Source: Thalassobacillus sp. CUG 92003 (GTDB lineage Bacteria; Bacillota; Bacilli; Bacillales; Halobacillaceae). Taken from it: DNA of 64,000 nt. Location: positions 1 to 64,000 of the forward strand of contig NZ_JABLSJ010000014.1 in the NCBI RefSeq assembly GCF_013618635.1. The letters run 5' to 3'. Made by a program: the position numbers and the translations under genes. The notes beneath the pieces were generated by a model. It was not told the origin of the DNA. It was given only the letters and a program-made list of their open reading frames with translations, and made no database searches. Positions 35,077-43,577 of the stretch are shown piece by piece. The first letter of the stretch is position 1. The number at the start of each line of letters is the position of its first letter.

Positions 35077-35421
35077 ATGGGCGATATGAATGAAGATAGA
35101 AATAAACATCATGGATCTCAGGGGCAAATGAACCCTATCCACGACCAGTGTAAACGGTACACGTATTATCATGTCATTATATCCATGTCCGATGGTAACT
35201 CGGTGGACGGTATAATCATTGACGTGGATGATCACAGCATCACTGTGCTTGTAGGAGAAGATGTGGAACATGAAGAAGAACGTCAATTTTATGGGGGTTA
35301 CGGCCGGAGAAGAGCGAGACGATTTGGTCGACGCACGTTCCCGCTGGCTGCATTGACGGCACTTGCCTTATTCCCATATTTCACTCCTTATTACCCCCCT
35401 TACTATCCGTATTATTATTAA
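35077..35421 (+). CDS. Small protein with beta domain and Tyr/Pro-rich tail
   Basis: 114 residues: His/Gln-rich N terminus, a predicted small beta fold (Y-H-V-I-I-S-M-S-D-G-N-S-V-D-G-I-I-I-D-V-D-D-H-S-I-T-V-L-V-G), an Arg-rich stretch and a hydrophobic tail ending P-Y-Y-P-P-Y-Y-P-Y-Y-Y. Related short proteins occur in Bacillaceae, some annotated as spore or coat associated; this is inference. Either ATG 35077 (AGGTGA six bases before) or ATG 35086 (GGGAG nine bases before) may be used. Confidence 0.65.
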   Translation: MGDMNEDRNKHHGSQGQMNPIHDQCKRYTYYHVIISMSDGNSVDGIIIDVDDHSITVLVGEDVEHEEERQFYGGYGRRRARRFGRRTFPLAALTALALFPYFTPYYPPYYPYYY

Positions 35422-35516
35422 TGAGTGATGGAAGGGAAGAGGGACCTCCAACCGATTTGATAGGCTAATTGAATCAAAAAACTACATTCGAATTTAAAAG
35501 TACAATCAATCATTTC

Positions 35517-35556
35517 AGCAGTCCGATTATCATGAATCGGGCTGCTCATTTATTTC
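35517..35556 (+). terminator. Terminator of the Tyr-rich protein gene
   Basis: AGCAGTCCGATT / AATCGGGCTGCT stem, then CATTTATTT. The T-tract is interrupted. Confidence 0.7.
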
Positions 35557-35565
35557 AAGGCACAA

Positions 35566-35591
35566 AAAAAGCTCAATTTAAGGAGCTTTTG
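35566..35591. terminator. Short bidirectional hairpin
   Basis: AAAAGCTC / GGAGCTTTT stem flanked by A and T runs. 35592-35902 holds one more small hairpin (AGAATAG/CTATTCT at 35660-35680) but no gene. Confidence 0.6.
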
Positions 35592-35902
35592 TATTGTTAT
35601 TACTATTCGCTATGCCCTTTTCAATAAGGGGTATAAGTTTACTAGAATAGTTCGATACTATTCTAACCTTCGACACAAACCCCCAGTGTTACTATCATCT
35701 TCAATTATTCCAGTTGGATTTTACTTTTGAGGCAGCATTAGTTTCTATCACTAGATCTAATGGGAGGATGCTCTTCAACATTTGCGAATCTGCTGCGCAT
35801 TTTATTAAGGATTTTTAAAACGTCATCTAAATTCACCGTGTCATCTCGGATCAATTGGATGAACTTCGCGTCTCCGGTAGGCCGTTCAGGCTTCATTTGG
35901 AA

Positions 35903-36022
35903 AGGTGCTCGGGGAAATGGCGAGACTCCTGTGGGAGGAGAGTACAGGGTGAGACCCCTGAAGGCGAAGCCTGAAGAGGCTCACCGTACCCCACGGAAAG
36001 CGAGCTGTTTCCCCGAGCACCT
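35903..36022. repeat. 120-bp palindrome-ended intergenic element
   Basis: Perfect 15-bp terminal inverted repeats AGGTGCTCGGGGAAA (35903-35917) and its complement (36008-36022). Inside are CGAGACTCCTGTGGGAGGAG, GTGAGACCCC, GGCTCACC and CCCCACGGAAAGCGAGC. Similar GC-rich imperfect palindromes are scattered in many Bacillaceae genomes. Its CCCACGGAAAGCG segment recalls CCCGTGGAAAGC in the elements at 42166 and 63685. Confidence 0.8.
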
Positions 36023-36055
36023 ACTCCTTATACCGAGAACGGAATAGAGCATTTT

Positions 36056-36634
36056 CTATGCATATTTAGAGTTCGTATCAAGAGGGTATGAGGCGTAATC
36101 GTCCTGATCGTGCCACATTTGATTGAATTGCTTCGTCCAGGCTGCAGCCATTTGCTTATCTTTAATGATGAGCATAACCTCGTTATTCTTTTGTTCCGCC
36201 GAGTAAGTGAAATTATATGAGCCTGCTGTAATAGTGTGTTGATCTGAAATGACCACTTTCAAGTGCATGGTGCCGTCGTGGCGGTTGACCATCACCTGGG
36301 CTCCGGAATCGATCAACCGCTGGATATTGGCCATTTGCTGTGGGGATTCGGTCGCCTGAGTTCGATCGGTCAACACTCTGACCTTGACGCCTCTTTTAGT
36401 GGCTTGGCACATATGCGTGACGATCTCCTTCTCTGTCAATAGAAAGATCGCGACGTCTAAAGTGTGTTTAGAATGATCAATTGTGTGGAGCAGCTTTTGT
36501 TTTGGGGATTTATCCGTTCTGGAAAAAATATAATCAACGGCTGCAGATTTCTCATGTCTACGCGTATGCAGATAAAGACTGTATGTCATAGAGCCGAAGA
36601 CAATCATTGCTCCGGTTGCTGTTATAATGTCCAT
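36056..36634 (-). CDS. Phospholipase D-fold protein with N-terminal anchor
   Basis: 192 residues: one N-terminal transmembrane segment (about 4-22), then a single PLD domain with H124-x-K126-x4-D131 (HLKVVISD) followed by G-S-Y-N-F-T and a C-terminal W. One HKD motif per chain means it must dimerise, like the Nuc-type endonucleases. Could be a nuclease or a phospholipase; the membrane anchor does not decide this. RBS GGGGGAAG. Confidence 0.82.
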   Translation of the reverse strand: MDIITATGAMIVFGSMTYSLYLHTRRHEKSAAVDYIFSRTDKSPKQKLLHTIDHSKHTLDVAIFLLTEKEIVTHMCQATKRGVKVRVLTDRTQATESPQQMANIQRLIDSGAQVMVNRHDGTMHLKVVISDQHTITAGSYNFTYSAEQKNNEVMLIIKDKQMAAAWTKQFNQMWHDQDDYASYPLDTNSKYA

Positions 36635-36739
36635 CTGCTTCCCCCTTTTGATACCATTTTTAAACTATATGCATAAGGAGGATTGTCTCACAACAAGAAA
36701 CATACTGGGACATAAGTAAAATGAGAGGTTTAAACAAGC

Positions 36740-36874
36740 GAACATTGAAAATGGATATAAGTTCAACGATGTTCATGAGCGGAGTGTTTTGACGGAGCGG
36801 TCATTAAACACCTCCCCAAAACACAAACATTCCGAACGTTTCGCTGAAATCGTTCGGAATGTTTGTGTTTTATT
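36740..36874. repeat. Hairpin-ended element, copy C (core deleted)
   Basis: Starts with a diverged GAACATTG...TTCAACGATGTTCATGAGCG hairpin, jumps directly to TGTTTTGACGGAGCGGTCAT, and ends with AAACACAAACATTCCGAAC...GTTCGGAATGTTTGTGTTT (36817-36871). Compared with copy B it lacks the ~120-bp core between the two parts. Confidence 0.8.
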
Positions 36875-36926
36875 TAGTTTTGTCACAACCTCACGTCCTG
36901 TTCATATGTACATGATTGTAAAAGAG

Positions 36927-37000
36927 TCGGGATGACAGGAGTTGAACCTGCGACCCCTACGCCCCCAGCGTAGTGCTCTACCAAGCTGAGCTACATCCCG
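36927..37000 (-). tRNA. tRNA-Pro (anticodon GGG)
   Basis: Cloverleaf of 74 nt: acceptor CGGGATG/CATCCCG, D arm GCTC..GAGC, anticodon stem CTACG/CGTAG with loop CTGGGGG (anticodon GGG at 36966-36964), T arm GCAGG-TTCAACT-CCTGT, discriminator A; CCA not encoded. Confidence 0.96.
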
Positions 37001-37162
37001 TTAAAGTGAAAAATGCACTATATATAAAATAACGTTTATATGATCCAAAATCAATCATGACGTTTAAATTTTTCTGCACGGTCTGTAGGGAAAAAGACAA
37101 TACGTCGAGAATGAGTTTAAGAGGAAATAGTTAGAACACCCAGCAGAGGAGGGACCAAAGAC

Positions 37163-38554
37163 GTGAACTATTATTTTTATTGCCGTAAGGATTCCGCTGT
37201 AGCAGGAAGCTCGCCGTCTTTTCCAATAGAGCAAATCAATAATCGTTTGATCCCTGCTGCTTCATACCCAGTTACGTTAACGTCCATGAACAATGTGTTC
37301 AAGGGTGAGCATCTCGATACGCTTCCTTTTATTATTGCTTCAGAGGAGGCGTTACATGCTGCCAAAGAGGGCGGTGAGTCTGAGCTGTTTTTGGAAGTCC
37401 CGCGTGATACGGTCATGATGTATTCCATCAACCGAGATGACCCGACCGACTATCAGGTTATTTATAAGAAGGATCATTCGACATCTTACCCTGCTGTGAG
37501 CAATGTCCCATCCGATATTTCTGAAGGCAGCACACAATTTGAAAAAGTATGTACCTACTACCAGCCTAAGGGCGTAATCAGGCGAGCATTGCTCATTATC
37601 CGCAGCTTGAAAAACATTATTAAACATTTCAACCCTGCCGAAGAACGCTTTTACGAAATTAAAGAGGAGGGAGGCGTGATCGTTGATCAGCCTCTGCCAG
37701 TTGATGAGCCGGTGGATCGCTCAACCTCAGAGCCTATGGTTGTGATCCTTCATGGCTTCATGTCTTTGACTGAGCATCAATTTCACGCTTTGAAGCGGAT
37801 TTTATTACAAGCGGGTTATTACGGAAAAGTGTTTGGCTATTCGTATGCCACCAATCGTGCAGGCATCAGGGCGAGCGGAGGGGAACTGTATCATGTCTTA
37901 TACAACACGGGCTTGTTGCAGAAAAACTGCAGCTTAGATATGTTTGCTCATAGCCAGGGCGGATTGATCGCGCGCAGTATGGTAGGGTTTCACTTGTCTG
38001 ATCACCCTCATAGTATCAATGATGTCGTGCTCGCTGGAGTGCCTAACAAGGGGACTCCGTTAGCCGTATACGGTGCAACCTTGTTTTCGATTCATAGCTG
38101 GAATGCCATTGAGCTTCTGTTCCATATTGTCAGGGATCTTATCGCTGCTTTGCAGGGCTCAAAGCAAGCGTATGATTTCTTTGCGGAACAGGTGACTTCT
38201 TTTCATGATAAATCACCGGCGTTGCACGACATGTCTCCAGGATCTGAATTTCTGGAGAATTTGAACGCCGCCTCATTCTCTATCAATGGAAACCTTTATG
38301 TGTCAGGTTACCACCTGCCTGAAACAGAGGATAAGAGTCATTTTTTCTTGAAAGCCTATCGCCGTCTTCTAAATGAGTTGAATGTATTTATTGGAAAGGC
38401 TCATGATGGGGTGGTCCCTCAGGAAAGCAGCTATCACGTTTTTACATCTGGTACGCAAACTCTGGATGAAAACGAGGGATGGCATTCCTGGTATTTTGGC
38501 AAGGCGGATCGAGCTGCACACATATGGAAAGCTGTTTTGGAAGGAAAACCATAA
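37163..38554 (+). CDS. Alpha/beta hydrolase, lipase-like
   Basis: 463 residues. The N-terminal ~185 residues are unrecognised and contain no signal peptide. From about 190 an alpha/beta hydrolase domain follows: V-V-I-L-H-G-F-M oxyanion region (197-199 H-G-F), nucleophile Ser264 in A-H-S-Q-G-G, G-V-P-N-K-G-T-P, a likely Asp in K-A-H-D-G-V-V-P and a His near the end. The G-x-S-x-G context and V-P-N-K-G-T-P recall triacylglycerol lipase/PGAP1-like enzymes. Cytosolic by sequence. GTG start after GAGGAGGG. Confidence 0.8.
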   Translation: MNYYFYCRKDSAVAGSSPSFPIEQINNRLIPAASYPVTLTSMNNVFKGEHLDTLPFIIASEEALHAAKEGGESELFLEVPRDTVMMYSINRDDPTDYQVIYKKDHSTSYPAVSNVPSDISEGSTQFEKVCTYYQPKGVIRRALLIIRSLKNIIKHFNPAEERFYEIKEEGGVIVDQPLPVDEPVDRSTSEPMVVILHGFMSLTEHQFHALKRILLQAGYYGKVFGYSYATNRAGIRASGGELYHVLYNTGLLQKNCSLDMFAHSQGGLIARSMVGFHLSDHPHSINDVVLAGVPNKGTPLAVYGATLFSIHSWNAIELLFHIVRDLIAALQGSKQAYDFFAEQVTSFHDKSPALHDMSPGSEFLENLNAASFSINGNLYVSGYHLPETEDKSHFFLKAYRRLLNELNVFIGKAHDGVVPQESSYHVFTSGTQTLDENEGWHSWYFGKADRAAHIWKAVLEGKP

Positions 38555-38611
38555 ATTTCACACGTTTTTAGTGATGCGGTGAGAGAATGATTTTTCCCGC
38601 CGTAAGTGTGA

Positions 38612-38640
38612 TTGACAGCGGTTTCGATATAAGGTAGACT
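38612..38640 (+). promoter_or_regulatory. Promoter of the dgo operon
   Basis: TTGACA (38612-38617), 17-bp spacer, TAGACT (38635-38640). Start site expected near 38647, inside the palindrome that follows. Confidence 0.7.
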
Positions 38641-38705
38641 TCACCTCAATTCTTGTTGAGGTGATAGCTAAATTAATAGTGGAACACCGTTCCTTATAGA
38701 GGAAC
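38641..38705 (+). promoter_or_regulatory. Operator region of the dgo operon
   Basis: Three inverted repeats in 65 bp: TCACCTCAA-TTCTTG-TTGAGGTGA (38641-38664, perfect 9-bp arms), GGAAC-ACC-GTTCC (38681-38693) and GTTCCT-TATAG-AGGAAC (38689-38705). The latter two share a half site and look like alternative hairpins or a tandem operator. They lie between promoter and dgoA; the regulator is not in the window. Confidence 0.6.
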
Positions 38706-38722
38706 GAAAGGAGGTTACTATA

Positions 38723-39358
38723 ATGAGTGTGCGTGAAGTTATCCGGCGAGAAAAACTCGTCGCCATCATTCGATTAGAAGATGATGACATCATTGAACCG
38801 ATTGTCTCTCATCTTTATAAAGGAGGCATCCGGGTGGTGGAAGTAACGATGAACACGCCTGGTGCTGTCGAAGCAATCCGTAAAATAAAAGAAACCTATA
38901 CGGAGATGACGGTTGGGGCCGGTACAGTACTTGATGCTGCTGCAGCTGAAGAAGCCATTCAGGCAGGCGCCGACTTTCTCCTGGCTCCTACTTTAAAGAA
39001 AGAAACCATCCATACCGGCGTAGATTATGGGATTCCAGTAATTCCTGGCGTCATGACACCGACAGAAGCTTTAACCGCCTATGAGTGGGGTGCGCCTCTC
39101 GTTAAAGTATTCCCAGCGCGACATTTAGGGCCTGATTTTCTCAACGACTTACGCGGTCCGCTTACGGAAATTGAAGGGATGGCTGTGGGAGGCGTTTCAA
39201 CTGACAATATGGCAGAGTATTTACGCAAAGGCTGGAACTCACTTGGCATTGGCGGGTCACTGGTCAACAAAGCCTGGATTCAGGAGGGAAACTTTGCAAA
39301 GATTGAAGCAAAAGCAAAGGAATTTGTTGCGATTCGTGATAATGTCACGATGGTCTAA
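38723..39358 (+). CDS. dgoA: KDPGal/KDPG aldolase (DgoA-type)
   Basis: Class I aldolase, 211 residues, cleaving 2-keto-3-deoxy-6-phospho-sugar acid to pyruvate and glyceraldehyde 3-phosphate. E-V-T-M-N-T-P-G-A substrate loop, V-G-A-G-T-V-L-D, F-L-L-A-P-T and the Schiff-base Lys in L-V-K-V-F-P-A are present. The family does not separate KDPG from KDPGal or KHG; the DgoK-DgoD neighbours point to KDPGal, from galactonate. RBS AAAGGAGG. First gene of dgoA-K-D. Confidence 0.88.
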   Translation: MSVREVIRREKLVAIIRLEDDDIIEPIVSHLYKGGIRVVEVTMNTPGAVEAIRKIKETYTEMTVGAGTVLDAAAAEEAIQAGADFLLAPTLKKETIHTGVDYGIPVIPGVMTPTEALTAYEWGAPLVKVFPARHLGPDFLNDLRGPLTEIEGMAVGGVSTDNMAEYLRKGWNSLGIGGSLVNKAWIQEGNFAKIEAKAKEFVAIRDNVTMV

Positions 39359-39375
39359 GAGAGGGGGCTGCTGAT

Positions 39376-40383
39376 ATGAAGGCTGTATTGATCGATTCAG
39401 GTACTACAAATTCCCGTCTCCGTTTAGTAGATGCAAAGACAAGGCACGTGAACGATGTACTTAAATTGGAAGTGGGTGTACGTAATGCGGCAATGGATCA
39501 AAATACGGACCGACTAACAGAGGAGCTGCAAAGCGGGTTGAAAGACTTGCTGGAGCGTAACGGTCTTGCAGTCTCAGAGCTTGCTTACATCGTAGCTTCG
39601 GGAATGATTACGTCGAATCTTGGGCTCCTTGAAGTCCCCCATATTTCTGCCCCGGCAGCTTCGGAGGACTTTGTGCGCCATACTCAGCAAATCAAACTCG
39701 ATGCTTTTTTTAACATTCCTTGTCTGTTTGTTCCAGGGATGAAGACTGTTTCTGAACGTGACATCGCCAGTGATATAAGCGTAATCGATGATTATGATGT
39801 TATGCGCGGAGAAGAAGTGGAAGGGTTGGGACTGCTTCATCAACTTGAACCCCAAGGCGAAGGGATGTTGGTTCTCCCTGGCTCGCATACCAAGTATGTG
39901 CAAGTACGTGAAGACAAGTCATTTACATCATGTCTGTCCACGTTGGCTGGAGAAATGCTGAAAGCTGTGCGGAATCAGACGATAATAGCCGATTCCCTGG
40001 ATGGACACCTCATCTCAGCCATAGATCAAGAGAGATTGATAGAAGGGTATGAGGCTGCCAAGCGGGTCGGGATTACCCGTGCTTTCTACCATATAAGGCT
40101 TCTCCATCTTTTCTCCCAATTGGATGCCAATGCCCGGGCAAATTATTATGCAGGTGTTGTGCTTTATTATGATTTAGAAGCGCTAATGAACAAAACGTCT
40201 CAGGGAAGAATGGAATGGATCATCGTCGGCGGGTCAGACCCACTCCGTTCAGCCTTTGTTCATCTCTTAAACCATGCAAATAAGGGGTGGCGGATCATTG
40301 AAGCCGATGATCATCAAGTAGAAATGGCTTCAGTTCATGGAGCGTGTGACATCGGGAATCACTTTTTAGCTAATGAGGAATGA
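39376..40383 (+). CDS. dgoK: 2-dehydro-3-deoxygalactonokinase DgoK
   Basis: 335 residues of the DgoK family: N-terminal [10 protein letters not shown] (phosphate-binding), [10 protein letters not shown], the V-P-G-M / [11 protein letters not shown] block, L-P-G-S-H-T-K-Y-V and a C-terminal I-I-V-G-G-S-D-P-L. It phosphorylates 2-keto-3-deoxygalactonate with ATP, giving the substrate of DgoA. Lies 17 bp after dgoA; its stop overlaps the ribosome site of dgoD. Confidence 0.92.
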   Translation: MKAVLIDSGTTNSRLRLVDAKTRHVNDVLKLEVGVRNAAMDQNTDRLTEELQSGLKDLLERNGLAVSELAYIVASGMITSNLGLLEVPHISAPAASEDFVRHTQQIKLDAFFNIPCLFVPGMKTVSERDIASDISVIDDYDVMRGEEVEGLGLLHQLEPQGEGMLVLPGSHTKYVQVREDKSFTSCLSTLAGEMLKAVRNQTIIADSLDGHLISAIDQERLIEGYEAAKRVGITRAFYHIRLLHLFSQLDANARANYYAGVVLYYDLEALMNKTSQGRMEWIIVGGSDPLRSAFVHLLNHANKGWRIIEADDHQVEMASVHGACDIGNHFLANEE

Positions 40384-40397
40384 GGAGGCTGTGTAGT

Positions 40398-41546
40398 ATG
40401 CAAATCGTAAACTATGAACTATTTCAAGTGCCCCCGAGGTGGTTGTTTTTAAAAATAGAAACGGATGAAGGGATTTCTGGGTGGGGGGAACCTGTCATAG
40501 AAGGACGTGCCTATACGGTGAAAGCGGCCGTCGAAGAACTGATGACATACATGATCGGAAAGGATCCGCTTAGAATTGAAGACCATTGGAACATGCTTTA
40601 TCGTTCCGGTTTTTACCGCGGTGGCCCGATATTGATGAGCGCTCTGGCAGGAATTGATCAAGCCTTGTGGGATATCAAAGGGAAATTTTATCAGGCCCCG
40701 ATCTATCAATTGATGGGAGGTGCCTGCCGAGATTCGATCAAAGTCTATTCGTGGATCGGCGGCGATCGTCCTTCTGATGTTGGTAAAGCAGCTGCCGAGG
40801 CCGTGGCCACCGGTTTTACAGCTATAAAAATGAATGGAACAGAGGAAATGCAATATCTGGACTCGTATGAAAAGGTCGATCAGGCTGTCGAACGCGTGGC
40901 AGCTGTGCGCGAAGCGGTTGGTAATGGCGTCGGAATCGGAATTGATTTTCACGGGCGGGTCCACAAACCAATGGCCAAAGTGTTGGCAAAAGAACTGGAG
41001 CCTTATCGCCCGATGTTCTTAGAGGAACCAGTAGTGGCGGAGAATAATGAAGCTTTACGAGAAATCGCCTCTCATACCCACACCCCGATTGCGACGGGTG
41101 AACGGATGTTTTCCAGATGGGACTTTAAGTCATTACTGTCTGATGGTTATGTTGACGTGATTCAGCCGGATATTTCCCATGCTGGTGGCATTACGGAAAC
41201 AAAGAAGATTGCCACCATGGCCGAAGCGTATGATGTTGCCATTGCTCCTCATTGCCCCTTAGGTCCGATTGCTCTGGCTGCTTGCCTGCATGTAGACGCT
41301 ACATCGCACAATGCGTTCATTCAGGAACAAAGCCTGGGCATTCATTATAATAAGGAGAATGACCTGCTCGATTATATTAAAGATCGCAGCGTGTTCGACT
41401 ATGAGAATGGTCACGTCAAAATTCCGCAGGGTCCAGGACTCGGTATTGAAATCAATGAAGATTACGTACGTAAACGGGCTGAAGAAGGCCACAACTGGCA
41501 CAACCCCGTGTGGCGGCATGATGATGCGAGTATAGCTGAGTGGTAG
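40398..41546 (+). CDS. dgoD: D-galactonate dehydratase DgoD
   Basis: Enolase-superfamily dehydratase, 382 residues, the same length as the E. coli enzyme and strikingly similar at both ends ([14 protein letters not shown] ... [11 protein letters not shown]). [28 protein letters not shown] and the catalytic His block [11 protein letters not shown] are intact. Converts galactonate to 2-keto-3-deoxygalactonate. ATG at 40398 follows TGAGGAGG; an in-frame ATG at 40380 overlaps that site. No galactonate permease is next to it. Confidence 0.95.
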   Translation: MQIVNYELFQVPPRWLFLKIETDEGISGWGEPVIEGRAYTVKAAVEELMTYMIGKDPLRIEDHWNMLYRSGFYRGGPILMSALAGIDQALWDIKGKFYQAPIYQLMGGACRDSIKVYSWIGGDRPSDVGKAAAEAVATGFTAIKMNGTEEMQYLDSYEKVDQAVERVAAVREAVGNGVGIGIDFHGRVHKPMAKVLAKELEPYRPMFLEEPVVAENNEALREIASHTHTPIATGERMFSRWDFKSLLSDGYVDVIQPDISHAGGITETKKIATMAEAYDVAIAPHCPLGPIALAACLHVDATSHNAFIQEQSLGIHYNKENDLLDYIKDRSVFDYENGHVKIPQGPGLGIEINEDYVRKRAEEGHNWHNPVWRHDDASIAEW

Positions 41547-41673
41547 GCATAACGTAAACGAAGCAGATTTTGATAACCTTTCTCTAATATTTATAATGGT
41601 GAATTGTCTCTCTTGTTTTTTTATTTGTGTATAATAGAGGTGGTTATCCAAATTGATTCAAGGGAGCTGTTAC

Positions 41674-42108
41674 ATGATGTCAATCAGTTTGAACCCTTAT
41701 TTGATCTTTGACGGAAACGCGCGAGAGGCAGTCAATTTTTACGAGAAAACATTGGATGGGAAAATAACAGGTATCATGACGTTCGGGGATATGCCGGAAG
41801 ACCCGGACCATCCTGTAACGGACGACATGAAGGACCGCGTTATGCATGCTCATTTAAAAGTCGGCGATGCAGATCTCATGTTCTCCGATACATTCCCAGG
41901 CATGCCTCATCAGCCAGGCGACACGATTCAAATTGCGATCCATCCCAAAGAGGAGGAAAAAGCGAAAGAAATCTTTGCTGCTCTAGAAGATGGCGGACAC
42001 GTTATCATGCCTCTTCAAAAGACGGATTGGAGCCCCTTATACGGTAGTGTAAAGGACAAGTTCGGCGTTACGTTCCAAGTGAATGTCCCCGATGAGCAAT
42101 CGACGTAA
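41674..42108 (+). CDS. VOC-family protein (PhnB-like)
   Basis: 144 residues of the vicinal-oxygen-chelate fold, PhnB/3-demethylubiquinone-methyltransferase-like subgroup: L-I-F-D-G-N-A-R-E-A-V-N-F-Y at the start, H-A-H-L-K-V-G-D-A-D-L-M-F-S-D and C-terminal Y-G-S-V-x-D-K-F-G-V-T-F-Q-V. Substrate unknown; no link to the flanking sugar-acid operons is evident. ATG at 41674, seven bases after AAGGGAG. A TATAAT (41630-41635) precedes it. Confidence 0.85.
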   Translation: MMSISLNPYLIFDGNAREAVNFYEKTLDGKITGIMTFGDMPEDPDHPVTDDMKDRVMHAHLKVGDADLMFSDTFPGMPHQPGDTIQIAIHPKEEEKAKEIFAALEDGGHVIMPLQKTDWSPLYGSVKDKFGVTFQVNVPDEQST

Positions 42109-42122
42109 TACACCAACAAACC

Positions 42123-42158
42123 CAGCCTCCTGTTTGCGAATGAACAGGAGGCTGATTT
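42123..42158 (+). terminator. VOC gene terminator
   Basis: Perfect 12-bp stem CAGCCTCCTGTT / AACAGGAGGCTG, then ATTTCG. The T-tract is weak but the stem is strong. Confidence 0.75.
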
Positions 42159-42165
42159 CGATCAC

Positions 42166-42356
42166 TACATGGAGACGGATGCAGGAATAGCGCGAGCCAA
42201 AGATTTCTCAGGAGAGCATTCTTTGCGTTATCTAAGAAGCTAAGGCCGTGCCCGTGGAAAGCGGCGTGTTTTGACGGAGCGGTCATTGAATACCTCTCTA
42301 AAACACAAAAAAATCCGAACATTTCGCTGAAATCGTTCGGATTTTTTTGTGTTTTA
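42166..42356. repeat. Hairpin-ended element, copy A
   Basis: Contains AGCGCGAGCC, a GCATTCTTTGCG region, GCCCGTGGAAAGC, GTGTTTTGACGGAGCGGTCAT and the end hairpin AAACACAAAAAAATCCGAAC...GTTCGGATTTTTTTGTGTTT (42299-42356). It matches the reverse complement of copy B (63685-63927) over the core and this end, but its other terminal hairpin is missing. The rest of 42109-42476 holds no gene. Confidence 0.85.
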
Positions 42357-42476
42357 TTTAGTTATGTCTCACCCACGGCAGTTTTGTATTTCATGAATTT
42401 TTGTACTAGTGTCCTAAGATTAGTTATCTTACTGACATGAATGTTTTATATTTATAGTTTCGTATAAATTGTCTCC

Positions 42477-43331
42477 TTATAAACGCCTGCGTGAAATAGC
42501 TTCACGCATCTTGTTTAAAGCTTCCTGAGATTGCTCTTTCATTTGCACGCTGTAATTGACGTAAAGCGCGTCTATGATAGATAGTTCGGCAAGGCGAGAG
42601 GCAAGCGCTTCGGAGCGGTACCCTGTTTCCTGAGAAGCGGTGAATAAGCACACGTCCATAGCTTTACTGAAAGGTGACTTGGCAAAGTTCGTAATACCGA
42701 TTGCAGGGACGTTATTTTGCTTAGCCACTTCAATCACTTCGAGTAAGTCTTTGTTTGAACCCGTGTGCGAAATAAATATGGCCACATCCTGAGGGGTGAG
42801 CTGCGATGCCGCCATAAGCTGCAGGTGTGTATCGGTATACGCATAACTAGATAGGCCGCTGCGCATAAATTTATGTTGCCCATCCAGAGCTGTAACGCCT
42901 GAACCCCCATTACCATAGAAGTGAATTTGCTTGGCTTGAAGAATAAGAGACAAAGCTTGGTGGAAGGGTGCTTCATTTTGCAAGTCGCGGGTATATTGGA
43001 GCGCATTGATATTGGCTTGGAAAACTTTTTGCATAATCTCCATTTCAGTGTCATCTTCATCAATTTTCTCATGGATATCCTTGATTGGGCTGACAATTTC
43101 GGAAGCCAGCGCAATTTTCATAGCTTGATAACCCTTGAATCCGAGCGATTTGCAAAAACGGAAGACTGTGGCATCGGCAACTTTTAAATCCTCGGCAACT
43201 TGGTTGATGGTTGAATGGACAATGTTAGTTGGGTTTTGGATAATGTAGTCTGCAATACGTTTTTCTTTTTCACTTAGCTGAGCGTAAGATGAGCGAATGC
43301 GATTTAGAACATGCGGTGACGATTGCGTCAT
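42477..43331 (-). CDS. MurR/RpiR-family regulator of the gluconate operon
   Basis: 284 residues: N-terminal RpiR helix-turn-helix (about 1-75, with I-N-Q-V-A-E-D-L-K-V-A-D-A-T-V-F-R-F-C-K-S-L-G-F-K-G-Y) and a C-terminal SIS sugar-phosphate domain (I-H-F-Y-G-N-G-G-S-G ... F-I-S-H-T-G-S-N-K-D). It is transcribed away from gntK and most likely senses a sugar-acid phosphate such as 6-phosphogluconate (inference). B. subtilis uses a GntR-family regulator here. ATG at 43331 follows GGAGGG. The direct repressor or activator mode is not visible. Confidence 0.9.
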   Translation of the reverse strand: MTQSSPHVLNRIRSSYAQLSEKEKRIADYIIQNPTNIVHSTINQVAEDLKVADATVFRFCKSLGFKGYQAMKIALASEIVSPIKDIHEKIDEDDTEMEIMQKVFQANINALQYTRDLQNEAPFHQALSLILQAKQIHFYGNGGSGVTALDGQHKFMRSGLSSYAYTDTHLQLMAASQLTPQDVAIFISHTGSNKDLLEVIEVAKQNNVPAIGITNFAKSPFSKAMDVCLFTASQETGYRSEALASRLAELSIIDALYVNYSVQMKEQSQEALNKMREAISRRRL

Positions 43332-43423
43332 TGGGACTCCCTCCATAACTAACTTACATTCATTTTAAACAAAAAATATTTCAAATAAAAGCCAAAGCTA
43401 TGAAAAAAATTTTGAAAGAACGG

Positions 43424-43494
43424 TTGAATCGAAAAAAATTTATTGTATAATCGGCATTAACGAAATAAAATTTCATAATTTGTAAACGTTTTAA
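43424..43494 (+). promoter_or_regulatory. gnt promoter with RpiR-type and CcpA-type sites
   Basis: TTGAAT (43424-43429), 16-bp spacer, TATAAT (43446-43451). At about +5 is GAAAT-AAA-ATTTC (43462-43474), a palindrome of the A/T-rich RpiR type. TTGTAAACGTTTTAAC (43480-43495) matches the CcpA cre consensus, and TGGAAGCGGTTACC (43525-43538) is a second candidate one base off. Together they suggest substrate induction plus catabolite repression. Confidence 0.65.
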
Positions 43495-43577
43495 CGGGCA
43501 ACCGCGTTATTATTTTCACGTATTTGGAAGCGGTTACCATTCATTTTGAAAGCTGCTGGGAGCTTGGAGGGAACGAC

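Noticed and set aside
35760-36047. 95-residue frame upstream of the PLD-fold gene
   Set aside because: It lies on the 120-bp palindromic element, lacks a proper ribosome site and has no family features.
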